Source of the DNA: Gordonibacter faecis
GTDB taxonomy: Bacteria; Actinomycetota; Coriobacteriia; Coriobacteriales; Eggerthellaceae
Assembly: GCF_030077735.1 (NCBI RefSeq)
Contig: NZ_JASJEU010000003.1
Location: 1-64,000 of the forward strand
Direction: 5' to 3'
Length of the DNA: 64,000 nt
Part shown: positions 35,424 through 44,255 of the stretch, in pieces
How the letters are laid out: each line of letters opens with the position of its first letter
Numbering within the stretch: position 1 is the stretch's first letter
Position numbers and translations under genes: made by a program
Notes under the pieces: model-generated
What the model was told of the DNA's origin: nothing
The model's input: the letters and a program-made list of their open reading frames with translations, nothing else
Database searches by the model: none

Positions 35424-35466
35424 CGCAGGCGCGCCTTCCCATCACGGGCGTGCCTGCGTGGTTTTG
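35424..35466 (+). terminator. Probable terminator of the InlB-repeat gene
   Basis: A 12-bp stem with one G-U pair (35424-35435 with 35447-35458) is followed by tggtttt, 50 bases after the stop. Confidence 0.6.
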
Positions 35467-35489
35467 GGCCTCTGCGTCTCTATTGCGCG

Positions 35490-35892
35490 AAAAAGTGTGA
35501 CGCGCTTCGCGCTACTGATTACGTTAAGAGACATTCGACTCCCTCGCATTATGACGTGGGCATTCTTCTGGCGGTTTCTTGCTGGCGCCACACGGGATTC
35601 TTCGACTACGGCGCTTCGCGCCTCCGCTCAGAATGACAAAGGGGGGCCGGTGGCGTTGACGTTGTTGTTTTGGTTGATAGAGAAGTGCAGTGGTTAAAGC
35701 ACTCCGCTGAAGATGAAAATATAACCATGACCTGCGTTTTCGCGCTTACGCGCGAACGGCGCTCTGGAGAACGCCGCTACGGGCATTATGCCAGCTGTAA
35801 GTCAATGCCTACAAGTCAGTCAGCCTGCGTCATAAAGTGTGGGATGTGGGATGCCTTTGACTAAATAGGTAGCGCGTAAGCGCGTCACTCTA
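35490..35892. repeat. RAYT-linked repeat unit R4
   Basis: Left end aaaaagtgtgacgcgcttcg and right end gcgcgtaagcgcgtcactct in inverted orientation, 403 bp apart. The right half, read on the minus strand, repeats the order seen in R1: tatgacgcaggctgactgac, a ggcg-ttctccagagcgcc hairpin, then gcgcgtaagcgcgaaaacgcaggtca. The left half is interrupted by a degenerate copy of the gtcatcctgagc-type repeat (about 35584-35637). No transposase is present. Confidence 0.7.
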
Positions 35893-35906
35893 GTGGAGCA
35901 ACGTAG

Positions 35907-36080
35907 GCTGGGGGGTTTGGGAGGGTTCTTGGCGCTTCTGAACACTGTCTTCTTCGCGCCCGAAGGGCGCATGCTAAAGCATGAAGGAGTGCAGCGCACG
36001 AAAATGCTCTTCCGCGCGATGCGTGGAAGAGCATTTGAGCAGCGGAGCGGCGCGCCAAGAATCCTCTCAAACCTCCCAGC
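35907..36080. repeat. Long nested palindrome
   Basis: Arms 35907-35935 and 36052-36080 are reverse complements over 29 bases with 4 mismatches (gctggg...ggcgc). Inside are smaller perfect hairpins: gcgcccgaagggcgc, gcatgctaaagcatg and a 10-bp stem around the ccgcgcgatgcgtgg loop (about 36003-36035). A cruciform or multi-arm structure is possible. It lies between convergent genes, before the OPT transporter stop. I see no gene in 35375-36167. Confidence 0.65.
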
Positions 36081-36167
36081 CGGACAGGTTGAAATGAGTT
36101 TTCCGCTCAACCTGGTTGTTGGTGATATCTTCGGGCATTTCGAAGGAAGCGTACCTGCATTTACCTT

Positions 36168-37895
36168 TTACGCTCCCAAGCCGGTGGCTACGGCGGTGAG
36201 GGCTACGAGGACGCCTATGATGGATTCGCCGCCGAGCAGGCCACTTGACACTACGAGGCCGGTTTCGGCTTGAGCCTTCTCGCGAGCGGCTTGTTCGTCG
36301 GGGGAGAGGTGGGCGCGGCGGCGCTTGCACACGGCATCGTACACCACCTTCGCCATGGCACCCAGAAATGCGGTGAACGACATGTAAAAGGGCAGGTAGA
36401 TGCCCAGTCCCAGCATCATCGCGGGAAAGCCCACCAGGTACAGCACAAACCCAACCGTCAGGCCCAGCGCAAATGACGGCACGCTCGGGATGCCCGACAC
36501 CATAGTGGCTACCACCGAGGCCTGCGCCGACACGAACGACGCCTGCGGGCCGAACGCCTCGGGGCCGTATGCGCTCACGAGAATTACCATCACGGCCACG
36601 GCCACCACGGCACCCAGTAAGGCGCCGATAGCCTGGCCGATCCACTGGGCCTTGGGGGAGGTACCCAGCACATGCCCTGCGTGGAAGTCGTTCATCACGT
36701 CGCCCGCAAGACCGCAGGCCACGGCCACAATACCGGCCACGAAGAACAGCTGCACCTGCGGCACGTTCGACACGGCGGCCACGGCCAGAAGCACAATGAG
36801 CCCGAATATCTCCATGGGGTCGATGCCCGTTTGCCCCACGCTCTGCGCGCTCATGGCGGTGGCCACCCATGCAAGCGCCACCACAATAACGGCAGGTACG
36901 GGGCCCAATTGCAACCCGAAGCAAATCACCAGCGCCACCGCTGCCACCGCGCAGGCCACAAGGCCAGCCGTCAGGCGCATCCGTCGCTTCGGCGCACGCA
37001 CATCCGCGTCCGCGCCAGCGTCCGCTGCGTCAGCCGCACTCACCACCGCGCCCAGCACCACCGACCCACGCGTGTCCTTCAGCATGTGCACAGCCTTCGG
37101 CAAAATGTTCTTGCAGATTACGCCCACGCCGGCGCCCATCATCACACCCATGCCTAGGCTCGACACGATGCCCTGCGCGCTCGCGATATCCCAAAGCCCC
37201 GCTGCGCTGCCGCCCACAATAATGCCGAAGTTCGCCAGCACCGCGCCTGCAAACCACACCAGCACCGCGCCGGTTCCCACCAGAAAACCCACGGCCAGCA
37301 GCATGGGGGAGTTGTATATGCCAAACGCCACGCCTGGAATACTCACGTTCCCCAGTAGCATGGCGGGAATAGCGCCCACCCAGTCGCGCAGCGCCGTGTA
37401 GAGTCCCGCAATGCCCATCGCGCCGAACAGCTTCACGCCAACCTTGCCGCCCGCGTCACCCGCAATAAGCGTCTGAGCAGCCGCTTCGCCAATAGGGTAT
37501 TCCAAATCGGCGTCTTCAATAAAGTGGCGACGTAACAGCACGGTGCACACCAGGCCCAGCACCACGCCCGACAGCGCCACCAACAGCATCTCGAACCAGC
37601 CCACCTCATCGGCAAAGCCCAGCATCCAAATGCCGGGGATGGTGAACGCCAGGCCGCCCGCCACCATGGCACCCGCGCTCATGACGGTGTGCGTGACGTT
37701 CGCCTCGTTTAGGCTGGCGCGCCTGCGCCCGAGCGCCTTCAAGAAAAACAGTGAAATGATGGCCGCAAACACAATGGGCCAGGGAAGCGCCCCCATTTTG
37801 AGGGCCGTGTACACCGAGGCGGCGGTAATAATGATGCAACCGACGCACCCAATGAGGATGCCGCGCAGCGTGAGCTGCCCCTTGACAGAGTCCAT
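36168..37895 (-). CDS. OPT family oligopeptide/metal-complex transporter
   Basis: A 575-residue membrane protein with about 14 hydrophobic segments and the OPT family features: a CIIITAASVYTALKMGA-like first segment, EANVTHTVMSAG near residue 65, and the EYPIGEAAAQTLIAG motif near 133-147. OPT proteins import small peptides or metal-siderophore complexes with protons. A charged loop of about 30 residues near position 295 separates two halves. ATG 37895 follows AAAAGGAGA. It is divergent from coaX. The substrate is unknown. Confidence 0.88.
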   Translation of the reverse strand: MDSVKGQLTLRGILIGCVGCIIITAASVYTALKMGALPWPIVFAAIISLFFLKALGRRRASLNEANVTHTVMSAGAMVAGGLAFTIPGIWMLGFADEVGWFEMLLVALSGVVLGLVCTVLLRRHFIEDADLEYPIGEAAAQTLIAGDAGGKVGVKLFGAMGIAGLYTALRDWVGAIPAMLLGNVSIPGVAFGIYNSPMLLAVGFLVGTGAVLVWFAGAVLANFGIIVGGSAAGLWDIASAQGIVSSLGMGVMMGAGVGVICKNILPKAVHMLKDTRGSVVLGAVVSAADAADAGADADVRAPKRRMRLTAGLVACAVAAVALVICFGLQLGPVPAVIVVALAWVATAMSAQSVGQTGIDPMEIFGLIVLLAVAAVSNVPQVQLFFVAGIVAVACGLAGDVMNDFHAGHVLGTSPKAQWIGQAIGALLGAVVAVAVMVILVSAYGPEAFGPQASFVSAQASVVATMVSGIPSVPSFALGLTVGFVLYLVGFPAMMLGLGIYLPFYMSFTAFLGAMAKVVYDAVCKRRRAHLSPDEQAAREKAQAETGLVVSSGLLGGESIIGVLVALTAVATGLGA

Positions 37896-37965
37896 GTCCT
37901 TCTCCTTTTCGTATATCCGCTTCCCCTCGTTTCGGGAAGTCGGGTTACCGTTGGGACGGGTACAG

Positions 37966-37971
37966 TATAAT
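37966..37971 (+). promoter_or_regulatory. -10 box of coaX
   Basis: A perfect TATAAT about 100 bases upstream of coaX, with TTACCG at 37945-37950 as a weak -35 at 15 bases. Confidence 0.4.
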
Positions 37972-38070
37972 CACGCAAGGCGCGCGCGGCATCGCAAAAA
38001 ATGCAGTAGTGTGCGCGCAAGACGGAGAAATGGGTGCACCGATGAGCGAACGGTGCCGAAAGGAGGGCGC

Positions 38071-38892
38071 ATGAACGCGAGGCCCGAACCAACTGGTGTG
38101 CTGGCGGTGGACGTGGGCAACACCTCGACGCGCTTTGGGCTGTTCGTGGACGGCGCCTTAGGTGATACGTGGGAAGCGTCCACGCCCGAGCGCTTGACGG
38201 TTGATGAAGCGCGGTGTGCGGTGGGTGCGTTTTTGGGGGAACGGGTGAGGCGCGCGGGCGTTGCTGGTGTGGGTGTGCTGCCTGCCGCGCCGGCCGACGC
38301 GGTCTTGTCGTGCGTTGTCCCTGACTTCGTTGAGGTGTGGACGCAGGCGTTGCGCGCCGAGTGTGGCCGTCGTCCGCTCGTGGTGGGCCCGGGCCTCAAG
38401 ACGGGCGTGCGCATGCGCTACAGCGACCCGGCTGAAATTGGGCCCGACCGCATAGCTGACCTGGTGGCAGCCCTTGCGGAATTCACCGGTCCGTTGGTGG
38501 TGGTTGATTTGGGTACCACCACCAACTTAGAAGTGGTCGATGCCGACGGCGTGTTTGTGGGCGGCATCATAGCGCCCGGGCTTGCGCTGGGCGCGCGCTC
38601 GCTTGCCAACGCTGCCGCGCGCCTGCCGGTGGTGGAGCTGAAGGCACCCCAGTCGGTCATTGGGAAGAATACGCGCGAGGCCATGCAGGCCGGCGTGGTG
38701 ATGGGCGAGGTTGCGCGCCTCGATGGCTTGCTTGACCTGGTGGAAGCCGAACTTGGTAGCACGCCTACGGTGGTGGTCACGGGCACGCATGCGGCGGCAC
38801 TTGCGGCCCTGTTGCGCCACGATGCGCAGGCCGACGACACGCTCACGTTGCGCGGCTTGCATAAGCTCTACGAAGCGAACCGGAAGAAGTAG
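38071..38892 (+). CDS. coaX: Type III pantothenate kinase
   Basis: A 273-residue ASKHA-fold enzyme for the first step of coenzyme A synthesis. Phosphate-binding motifs AVDVGNTSTRFG (12-23) and VVDLGTTTN (near 149-157) are clear, plus the GPDRIADLVAA segment near 130 and GIIAPGLALGARSL near 170. ATG 38071 has AGGAGGGCG directly upstream; a much longer ORF in frame overlaps the divergent OPT gene and is rejected. murB follows 27 bases later. Confidence 0.93.
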   Translation: MNARPEPTGVLAVDVGNTSTRFGLFVDGALGDTWEASTPERLTVDEARCAVGAFLGERVRRAGVAGVGVLPAAPADAVLSCVVPDFVEVWTQALRAECGRRPLVVGPGLKTGVRMRYSDPAEIGPDRIADLVAALAEFTGPLVVVDLGTTTNLEVVDADGVFVGGIIAPGLALGARSLANAAARLPVVELKAPQSVIGKNTREAMQAGVVMGEVARLDGLLDLVEAELGSTPTVVVTGTHAAALAALLRHDAQADDTLTLRGLHKLYEANRKK

Positions 38893-38919
38893 GCGCGCAC
38901 GCGCGAAGAAGGGGGATGC

Positions 38920-39846
38920 ATGGACGCACAGGCGCTGGTGCTCGAACTCAAGAAGATCGCAGGTGAGGACGCGGTACGCTCAGACGAGCCGATGGCCGCT
39001 CATACGACGTTTCAGATTGGCGGCCCGGCTGACGTGTTCGTTGAGCCGCGCACGGAACAGGCCGTGTGCGCAACGTTTATGCTCTGCCGCCAGGCGGACG
39101 TGCCGGTGCGTGTGCTGGGCCTGGGGAGTGACCTCTTGGTGGCTGATGCGGGCCTGCGCTGTGTGGTGGTGCGCCTGGCGGAAAACTTTGCCACCATCGA
39201 GCGACAGGGAAACGTGTTGCAGGTGCAGGCGGGCGCCTCAAATGCCGATGTTGCGCAGGTGGCGTGTGCGGCGGGACTTGCCGGCTATGAGTTTGCAAGC
39301 GGCATCCCGGGCACCATAGGCGGCGCGGCCATCATGAACGCCGGCGCCTACGGCGGCGAATTCAAGGACGTGGCCGTGGCCCTGCGCTGCCTCACGCCCA
39401 CAGGCGAGGTGGTGGACGTCAGCGCCGAAGAGGCCGCCTGGTCGTATCGCCACTCCATGATGGACGCGGCGGGCTATGTGGTGCTGGCGGCAACGCTGCG
39501 CCTCACGTCCGATAACCCTGCAGTCATCCAAGAGCGCATGGACGACCTCGCTCGTCGCCGCGCCGAAAAGCAGCCGCTCGATATGCCCAGCGCCGGCAGC
39601 ACCTTCAAGCGCCCTGAGGGTCACTTTGTGGGGAAGCTCGTGCAAGAGGCAGGCCTGCGCGGCGTGCGTGTGGGCGGCGCGCAAGTGTCGGAAAAACACA
39701 CGGGTTTCCTCGTCAACGCAGGTGATGCCACGGCCGCTGATGTCTGTGCTCTTATCGAGCTCGTGCAAGAGCGCGTGTATGAACACACAGGCGTGCAGCT
39801 TGAGCCGGAGGTTCGCCGCTGGGGCTTCGAAGACGAGGAACGCTAA
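38920..39846 (+). CDS. murB: UDP-N-acetylenolpyruvoylglucosamine reductase
   Basis: A 308-residue flavoenzyme of peptidoglycan precursor synthesis. FAD-binding motifs TTFQIGGPAD near residue 30, LGLGSDLLV near 66 and ASGIPGTIGGAAIMNAGAYGGE near 125-147 are present (quoted in parts). The catalytic serine lies in PSAGSTFKRP near 226, and the C-terminal glutamate near residue 298. The sequence has the short type IIb-like layout common in Firmicutes and Actinobacteria. It is in an operon with coaX. Confidence 0.93.
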   Translation: MDAQALVLELKKIAGEDAVRSDEPMAAHTTFQIGGPADVFVEPRTEQAVCATFMLCRQADVPVRVLGLGSDLLVADAGLRCVVVRLAENFATIERQGNVLQVQAGASNADVAQVACAAGLAGYEFASGIPGTIGGAAIMNAGAYGGEFKDVAVALRCLTPTGEVVDVSAEEAAWSYRHSMMDAAGYVVLAATLRLTSDNPAVIQERMDDLARRRAEKQPLDMPSAGSTFKRPEGHFVGKLVQEAGLRGVRVGGAQVSEKHTGFLVNAGDATAADVCALIELVQERVYEHTGVQLEPEVRRWGFEDEER

Positions 39847-39965
39847 CGCCCGGCTTCTTCACCCCTTCGCCCCCTCTTCCGCACGTTCCCTACCTCTCGC
39901 CCTCTTCCGCACCACACCGTTTCTACCCCTCGTGCAACATTTCGAAGAAAACCGTGCAAGAGGGG

Positions 39966-39994
39966 TTACCAAACTGATCCAAAGCGCCTATACT
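39966..39994 (+). promoter_or_regulatory. Promoter of the pyrR-pyrB-pyrC operon
   Basis: TTACCA at 39966-39971 and TATACT at 39989-39994 with a 17-base spacer, just before the PyrR-type leader. Confidence 0.6.
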
Positions 39995-40003
39995 GCCCCC
40001 AGT

Positions 40004-40106
40004 CCTTTAAAAGCGGTACAGAGAGACCGACAAGGTAGAACCCCAAGCGCCCACTCACACAAGGGCGCGACGAGTCGAAGCCTTTGTCTGTCGCGGAGGC
40101 TTTTTT
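40004..40106 (+). promoter_or_regulatory. PyrR-binding attenuator leader of pyrR-pyrB-pyrC
   Basis: A hairpin CGGT-(8 nt)-ACCG (40014-40029) carries the ACAGAGAGACCG loop typical of PyrR binding sites, with GACAAGGT after it. A terminator (AAGCCT 40078-40083 with AGGCTT 40097-40102, then T residues to 40106) follows. The 33-base core 40004-40036 is nearly identical to 45197-45229 before carA. PyrR with UMP should favour termination. Confidence 0.8.
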
Positions 40107-40177
40107 CATGCCCGCGGCAGGCGCCCGCCCAGCGGGACGAGGTCCGCCTGTACCATCCCGACGAAAGGGGTGGGTGC

Positions 40178-40765
40178 ATGACCGAAACAGGCACGGTCAA
40201 GACCGTCTGCATGGACGCAGACGAGATCGAGCGGTCGTTGACGCGCATTGCGCATCAGATCCTCGAGGCGAACAAGGGCGCGGGGAACATCGCGCTCGTC
40301 GGCATTGTGACGCGGGGCGATTTGCTCGCCAAGCGCCTGGTCGAAAAGATTGAGGCCATCGAAGGCACCAAGGTGCCGCTCGGCAAGCTGGACATCAGCT
40401 TCTATCGCGACGACTTCGCGACGCATCTCTCGCCGGAGGTGCATTCCACGGACATTCTCTTCGACCTCGACGGCAAAGATGTCGTGCTGGTGGACGACGT
40501 GCTGTATACGGGCCGCACCATCCGCGCTGCGCTCGACGCGCTTATGGACATCGGTCGTCCGAAAACGGTGCAGCTGGCGGTGCTCGTGGACCGCGGCCAC
40601 CGCGAACTTCCCATCCGCGCCGACTTCGTGGGCAAAAATGTGCCCTCGTCGGCCGACGAGAGCGTGCGCCTGTTCCTTGAAGAGGTGGACGGCAAGTCTG
40701 AGGTGGAAATTCTGGAAGTAGCACCGGGCTCTCACGTGGGTTCGGCACCGCTGGGAGGTGAATAG
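40178..40765 (+). CDS. pyrR: Bifunctional pyr operon regulator/uracil phosphoribosyltransferase PyrR
   Basis: A 195-residue PRTase-fold protein that binds the pyr leader RNA in a UMP-dependent way and has weak uracil phosphoribosyltransferase activity. The PRPP-binding motif VVLVDDVLYTGRTIRAAL is at residues 102-119 (VDDVLYTGRT core). Other PyrR features are GIVTRGDLLAKRL near 42-54 and DRGHRELPIRADFVGKN near 145. ATG 40178 follows GAAAGGGG. The large in-frame ORF running back over murB and the leader is not real. pyrB starts 2 bases after its stop. Confidence 0.94.
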   Translation: MTETGTVKTVCMDADEIERSLTRIAHQILEANKGAGNIALVGIVTRGDLLAKRLVEKIEAIEGTKVPLGKLDISFYRDDFATHLSPEVHSTDILFDLDGKDVVLVDDVLYTGRTIRAALDALMDIGRPKTVQLAVLVDRGHRELPIRADFVGKNVPSSADESVRLFLEEVDGKSEVEILEVAPGSHVGSAPLGGE

Positions 40766-40767
40766 GC

Positions 40768-41712
40768 ATGGCGTTCAATCACAAGCACCTGATTGATATC
40801 ACGGAGTATTCCGCCGACGACATCATGACCGTCCTGGAGACGGCCACTCGCTTCAAGGAGGTCAACGAGCGCCGCATCAAGCAGGTGCCCACCTTGAAGG
40901 GTGTCACGGTAGTAAATATGTTCAACGAGCCGTCCACGCGCACGCGCTCGTCGTTTGAGATTGCCGAGAAGCGCCTGAGTGCGAACAGCCTGAACTTCGG
41001 CGGCAGCTCCACGTCCACGGTGAAGGGCGAGAGCCTGGTGGACACGGTGGAGACGCTCTGCGCCTACAAGATTGACATGATTATTGTGCGCGATAAGCAC
41101 GCCGGTGTGCCGCGCAAGATTGCGGATGTGTCTGGCGCGCACGTGATTGACGCGGGCGACGGCAAGCATCAGCATCCGACGCAGGCGCTCTTGGACCTGT
41201 ACTCCATCTGGGAGGTCAAGGGCGACCTCGCCGGCCTTAAGGTGGGCGTGGTTGGCGACATCGGGCACTCCCGCGTGTGTGGTTCGCTTATCCCGGCGCT
41301 CAAGATTATGGGCTGCGACGTGACGGTGATTGCGCCGCCGACGCTTCTGCCCGCGCGCCCGGACGTGCTCGGCGCCGACCGCGTGACCACGAAGCTTGAC
41401 GAAGTGCTGCCTGACCTGGACGTGGTGTACATGCTGCGCATCCAGCGCGAGCGTCTTGAAGGCGCGCCGTACCCGAGCCTGCGTGAGTACAACATGCTCT
41501 ACGGCCTCACGAAGGAGCGCGAGCCGCTCATGAAGCCCGACGCCCTCATCTGCCACCCCGGCCCCATCAACCGCGGCGTCGAACTGGACAGCTACATGGC
41601 CGATCACCCGAAGCGCTCGGTCATTCTCGATCAGGTGTATGCGGGCATTCTCACCCGCATGGCCGAAATGTATTTGCTGCTTGGAGGGAGCGAAGATGGC
41701 CTTACTGCTTAA
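40768..41712 (+). CDS. pyrB: Aspartate carbamoyltransferase catalytic subunit
   Basis: A 314-residue enzyme condensing carbamoyl phosphate with aspartate. The carbamoyl-phosphate motif FNEPSTRTRSSFE lies near residues 52-64, the HPTQALLDLY motif near 131-140, and LRIQRER plus HPGPINRG in the aspartate domain. No pyrI partner is present, so it is likely the unregulated trimer type. It overlaps pyrC by 17 bases. Confidence 0.95.
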   Translation: MAFNHKHLIDITEYSADDIMTVLETATRFKEVNERRIKQVPTLKGVTVVNMFNEPSTRTRSSFEIAEKRLSANSLNFGGSSTSTVKGESLVDTVETLCAYKIDMIIVRDKHAGVPRKIADVSGAHVIDAGDGKHQHPTQALLDLYSIWEVKGDLAGLKVGVVGDIGHSRVCGSLIPALKIMGCDVTVIAPPTLLPARPDVLGADRVTTKLDEVLPDLDVVYMLRIQRERLEGAPYPSLREYNMLYGLTKEREPLMKPDALICHPGPINRGVELDSYMADHPKRSVILDQVYAGILTRMAEMYLLLGGSEDGLTA

Positions 41713-42988
41713 GAACGCCCACGTGATTGACCCGCAGGTGGGTCTGAATGAAACGGCCGACATCCTCGTGCGCGACGGTAAGATTGTCGAAATTGGTACC
41801 GGCCTCACCATGGAGAAGGGCGTCGAGCGCGACCTGGGCGGCAAGATTGTGGTACCCGGCCTGGTAGACATGCATGTGCATCTGCGCGAGCCCGGCTTTG
41901 AGCAGAAGGAAGACATCGCCTCCGGCACGCGCGCGGCGGCCCATGGCGGCTTCACGGCGGTGTGCTGCATGCCGAACACGAAGCCCGTTATCGACAGCGC
42001 GGTGGGCGTGGAGTATGTGCAAGCACGCGCAGCGGCGGTTGGCAAGTGCCGCGTGCATGTGGCCGGCTCCTGCTCGCAGGGGCTTAAGGGCGAGACGCTT
42101 TCCGAGATGGGCGATATGGTGGCCCACGGTGCCGTGGCCTTCACGGACGATGGGCGCGGCGTGCAGGGCGCGGGCATGATGCGCCGCGTGATGGACTACG
42201 CCTCGCAGTTCGACCGCGTGGTCATGAGCCACTGCCAGGACGAGGACTTGGTGGGCGACGGCCAGGTGAACGAGGGTGTGGCCTCCACGCGCCTCGGCAT
42301 GCTGGGCTGGCCGGCCGAGGGCGAAGAGATTCAGATTGCCCGCGACATTGCCATGTGCCGTCTTACCGGTTGCCCGTTGCATATTCAGCACCTGACCACC
42401 GCGCGTGGCCTGGAGTTGGTGCGCGCCGCGAAAGCCGAGGGCCTGCCTGTGACCTGCGAAGTCACGCCGCACCACCTGTTCCTTACCGAGGACGCCATAG
42501 GGGACGACTACAACACCTTCCTCAAGGTGAACCCGCCGCTGCGCACGGCCGAGGACGCCGCCGCGCTGGTGGAAGGAGTGAAAGACGGCACGGTGGACGC
42601 CATCGTGACCGATCACGCGCCGCATACGCACTACGAGAAAAACTGCGAGTTCGAGCTGGCGCCCTTCGGCATGACCGGCTTGGAGACTTCGCTGGCCCTG
42701 GTCATCACGCACTTGGTTGCGCCGGACATCATCAGCTGGGAGCGCGCGGTGGAGCTGATGAGCGCGAAGCCCCGCGAGATCCTACGCGTCGAGCGCGTGG
42801 CGCTTGAGCCGGGCGCTGTGGCCGACCTCACGGTCATCGACCCCGAGGTCATCTGGACGGTGGAGGCCGACGACTTCCTCAGTAAAGCCACGAACTCCGG
42901 CTTCATCGGCGCCGAACTCACCGGCCGCGCCACCGACGTCTACCTAGCCGGCTACGCCACCCTGGAGGACGGCGCTATCGTCGAGTAA
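41696..42988 (+). CDS. pyrC: Dihydroorotase
   Basis: A 430-residue class I dihydroorotase (amidohydrolase). Zinc ligands H60 and H62 lie in DMHVHLREPG, with further histidines in the VTPHHL-like and TDHAPHTHYEK segments. It makes dihydroorotate from carbamoyl aspartate. ATG 41696 lies inside the end of pyrB with GGAGGGAG upstream. It is the last gene before a strong terminator. Confidence 0.95.
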   Translation: MALLLKNAHVIDPQVGLNETADILVRDGKIVEIGTGLTMEKGVERDLGGKIVVPGLVDMHVHLREPGFEQKEDIASGTRAAAHGGFTAVCCMPNTKPVIDSAVGVEYVQARAAAVGKCRVHVAGSCSQGLKGETLSEMGDMVAHGAVAFTDDGRGVQGAGMMRRVMDYASQFDRVVMSHCQDEDLVGDGQVNEGVASTRLGMLGWPAEGEEIQIARDIAMCRLTGCPLHIQHLTTARGLELVRAAKAEGLPVTCEVTPHHLFLTEDAIGDDYNTFLKVNPPLRTAEDAAALVEGVKDGTVDAIVTDHAPHTHYEKNCEFELAPFGMTGLETSLALVITHLVAPDIISWERAVELMSAKPREILRVERVALEPGAVADLTVIDPEVIWTVEADDFLSKATNSGFIGAELTGRATDVYLAGYATLEDGAIVE

Positions 42989-43031
42989 GCGCGGGGGTGT
43001 GATTTACCCACGCCACACACGCATAAAACAC

Positions 43032-43070
43032 GAAGAAGCCGGGACATGCTGCCCCGGCTTCTTTTCTTTC
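43032..43070 (+). terminator. Terminator of the pyrR-pyrB-pyrC operon
   Basis: agaagccggg and cccggcttct form a 10-bp stem around an 8- to 9-base loop, followed by TTTCTTT. It may also serve the convergent gene from the other side. Confidence 0.85.
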
Positions 43071-43111
43071 AACTTGCATGTTTCCCGTTCAGCGGGCGGG
43101 TGTGTGCGTTA

Positions 43112-44089
43112 CTACAAACCTAATTCCTCTTTCACTATCTCATAATCATCCAGCATGTATTCAGGGTTGATGATGTTGTACTGAATATCATCTGGTCTTG
43201 TTTCAAAGGCATCCGTGAATACGTTCTCACCCATAACCTCGGCATAGCGGAAGAGCAGGGTGCGCGTGGCCTCGTTCATCCGGGCAGCGTATTCTTCATT
43301 GGAGAGTTGCCCTCGTATCAGCAGATTATCCAATTCGTGCTTGAGTGACATGGTTTCAAAATCGGCGTCGAGGATCGGCTGAGATTCGTTGAGGTTGGGC
43401 ACAAGTTCGCTTAGAAAATCACGCCGCTCATCTGTATCGGGGCCATTTGTCAGACCCCATCGTATGGCAGCATCCTGCTCTTCGTTGATGGCCGCTAGTT
43501 CGGCATCAAGGGCTGCGGAATCGAAGTTTTCATCCAGAATATGGTCATCACTCATATTCTCGCCGTAGCACGCTACCAGCGTTTTCACGTATTTGGAGAT
43601 GGCGCGCTCATGCCCCCAGATTCCCCGATTCCCATATATGATTTTTGAGGCCGACAGCGATGGGGGCCAGTTAATGAGCGCATGCAGCGGATCGGTCACG
43701 TCTGTTGCGCACGTTATGGTGTTGCACATTTGATGGCACAACCCCGTCAACCCATAGATAATGCCCGCAGAATCGCCACGGTTTCGGTAGCCGCCTTTCT
43801 TGCTATTGTAATCGTACCTATCAAAGTAGATGGGGCGGGTCCACTGAGCGAGGCATAGCGCGATTCTCGCATGGCAGGTCAGTTCTCTTTCTGCGGTTTC
43901 GCAGGCGATGCGAAAGTAAAATGAACTGCGACGTAAAAAGTAATGAGCGGGGCATTCCGTACCTTTGTCGTTCGTGCCTCCGTAGCATTGGAAGCGGTAC
44001 TCTGTTTCCCCGATTTTCATTTTCGCGAATGCGTGTTCTGCGGTGTCGCCGTTGATAGGATAGTGCCCGACTACCATCGTTGCCATCAT
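43112..44089 (-). CDS. Protein of unknown function
   Basis: A 325-residue soluble protein that I do not recognise. The N-terminal 150 residues are Cys/His/Tyr-rich and include a GLTGLCHQMCN segment (about 113-123) that could hold a nucleophilic cysteine and histidine. The C-terminal part is acidic and helical. GC is clearly lower than that of the pyr genes on both sides. The paired ATG ATG start at 44089 has a CGGAGG ribosome site. It has been placed, with the next gene, between pyrC and carA, splitting the pyrimidine cluster. Its composition suggests acquisition from elsewhere. Confidence 0.6.
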   Translation of the reverse strand: MMATMVVGHYPINGDTAEHAFAKMKIGETEYRFQCYGGTNDKGTECPAHYFLRRSSFYFRIACETAERELTCHARIALCLAQWTRPIYFDRYDYNSKKGGYRNRGDSAGIIYGLTGLCHQMCNTITCATDVTDPLHALINWPPSLSASKIIYGNRGIWGHERAISKYVKTLVACYGENMSDDHILDENFDSAALDAELAAINEEQDAAIRWGLTNGPDTDERRDFLSELVPNLNESQPILDADFETMSLKHELDNLLIRGQLSNEEYAARMNEATRTLLFRYAEVMGENVFTDAFETRPDDIQYNIINPEYMLDDYEIVKEELGL

Positions 44090-44255
44090 GACCTCCGATT
44101 CTCGGACGAAGTCGCACGATTGTACGATTACTGAGTACTATACGAATATATTCCCCTAAAAGATAGTCTCACCCGAACGATTTGTGCACGTTTTTGCGTG
44201 CTGGGGTATGCTGGTGGGGAACAGGTGCGTGGATGGGTCTGGCGAAAGGAATGGC

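Noticed and set aside
39476..40177. Long N-terminal extension of pyrR running through murB and the leader
   Set aside because: It would translate across the promoter, PyrR site and terminator. PyrR homology starts at 40178 with a good ribosome site.
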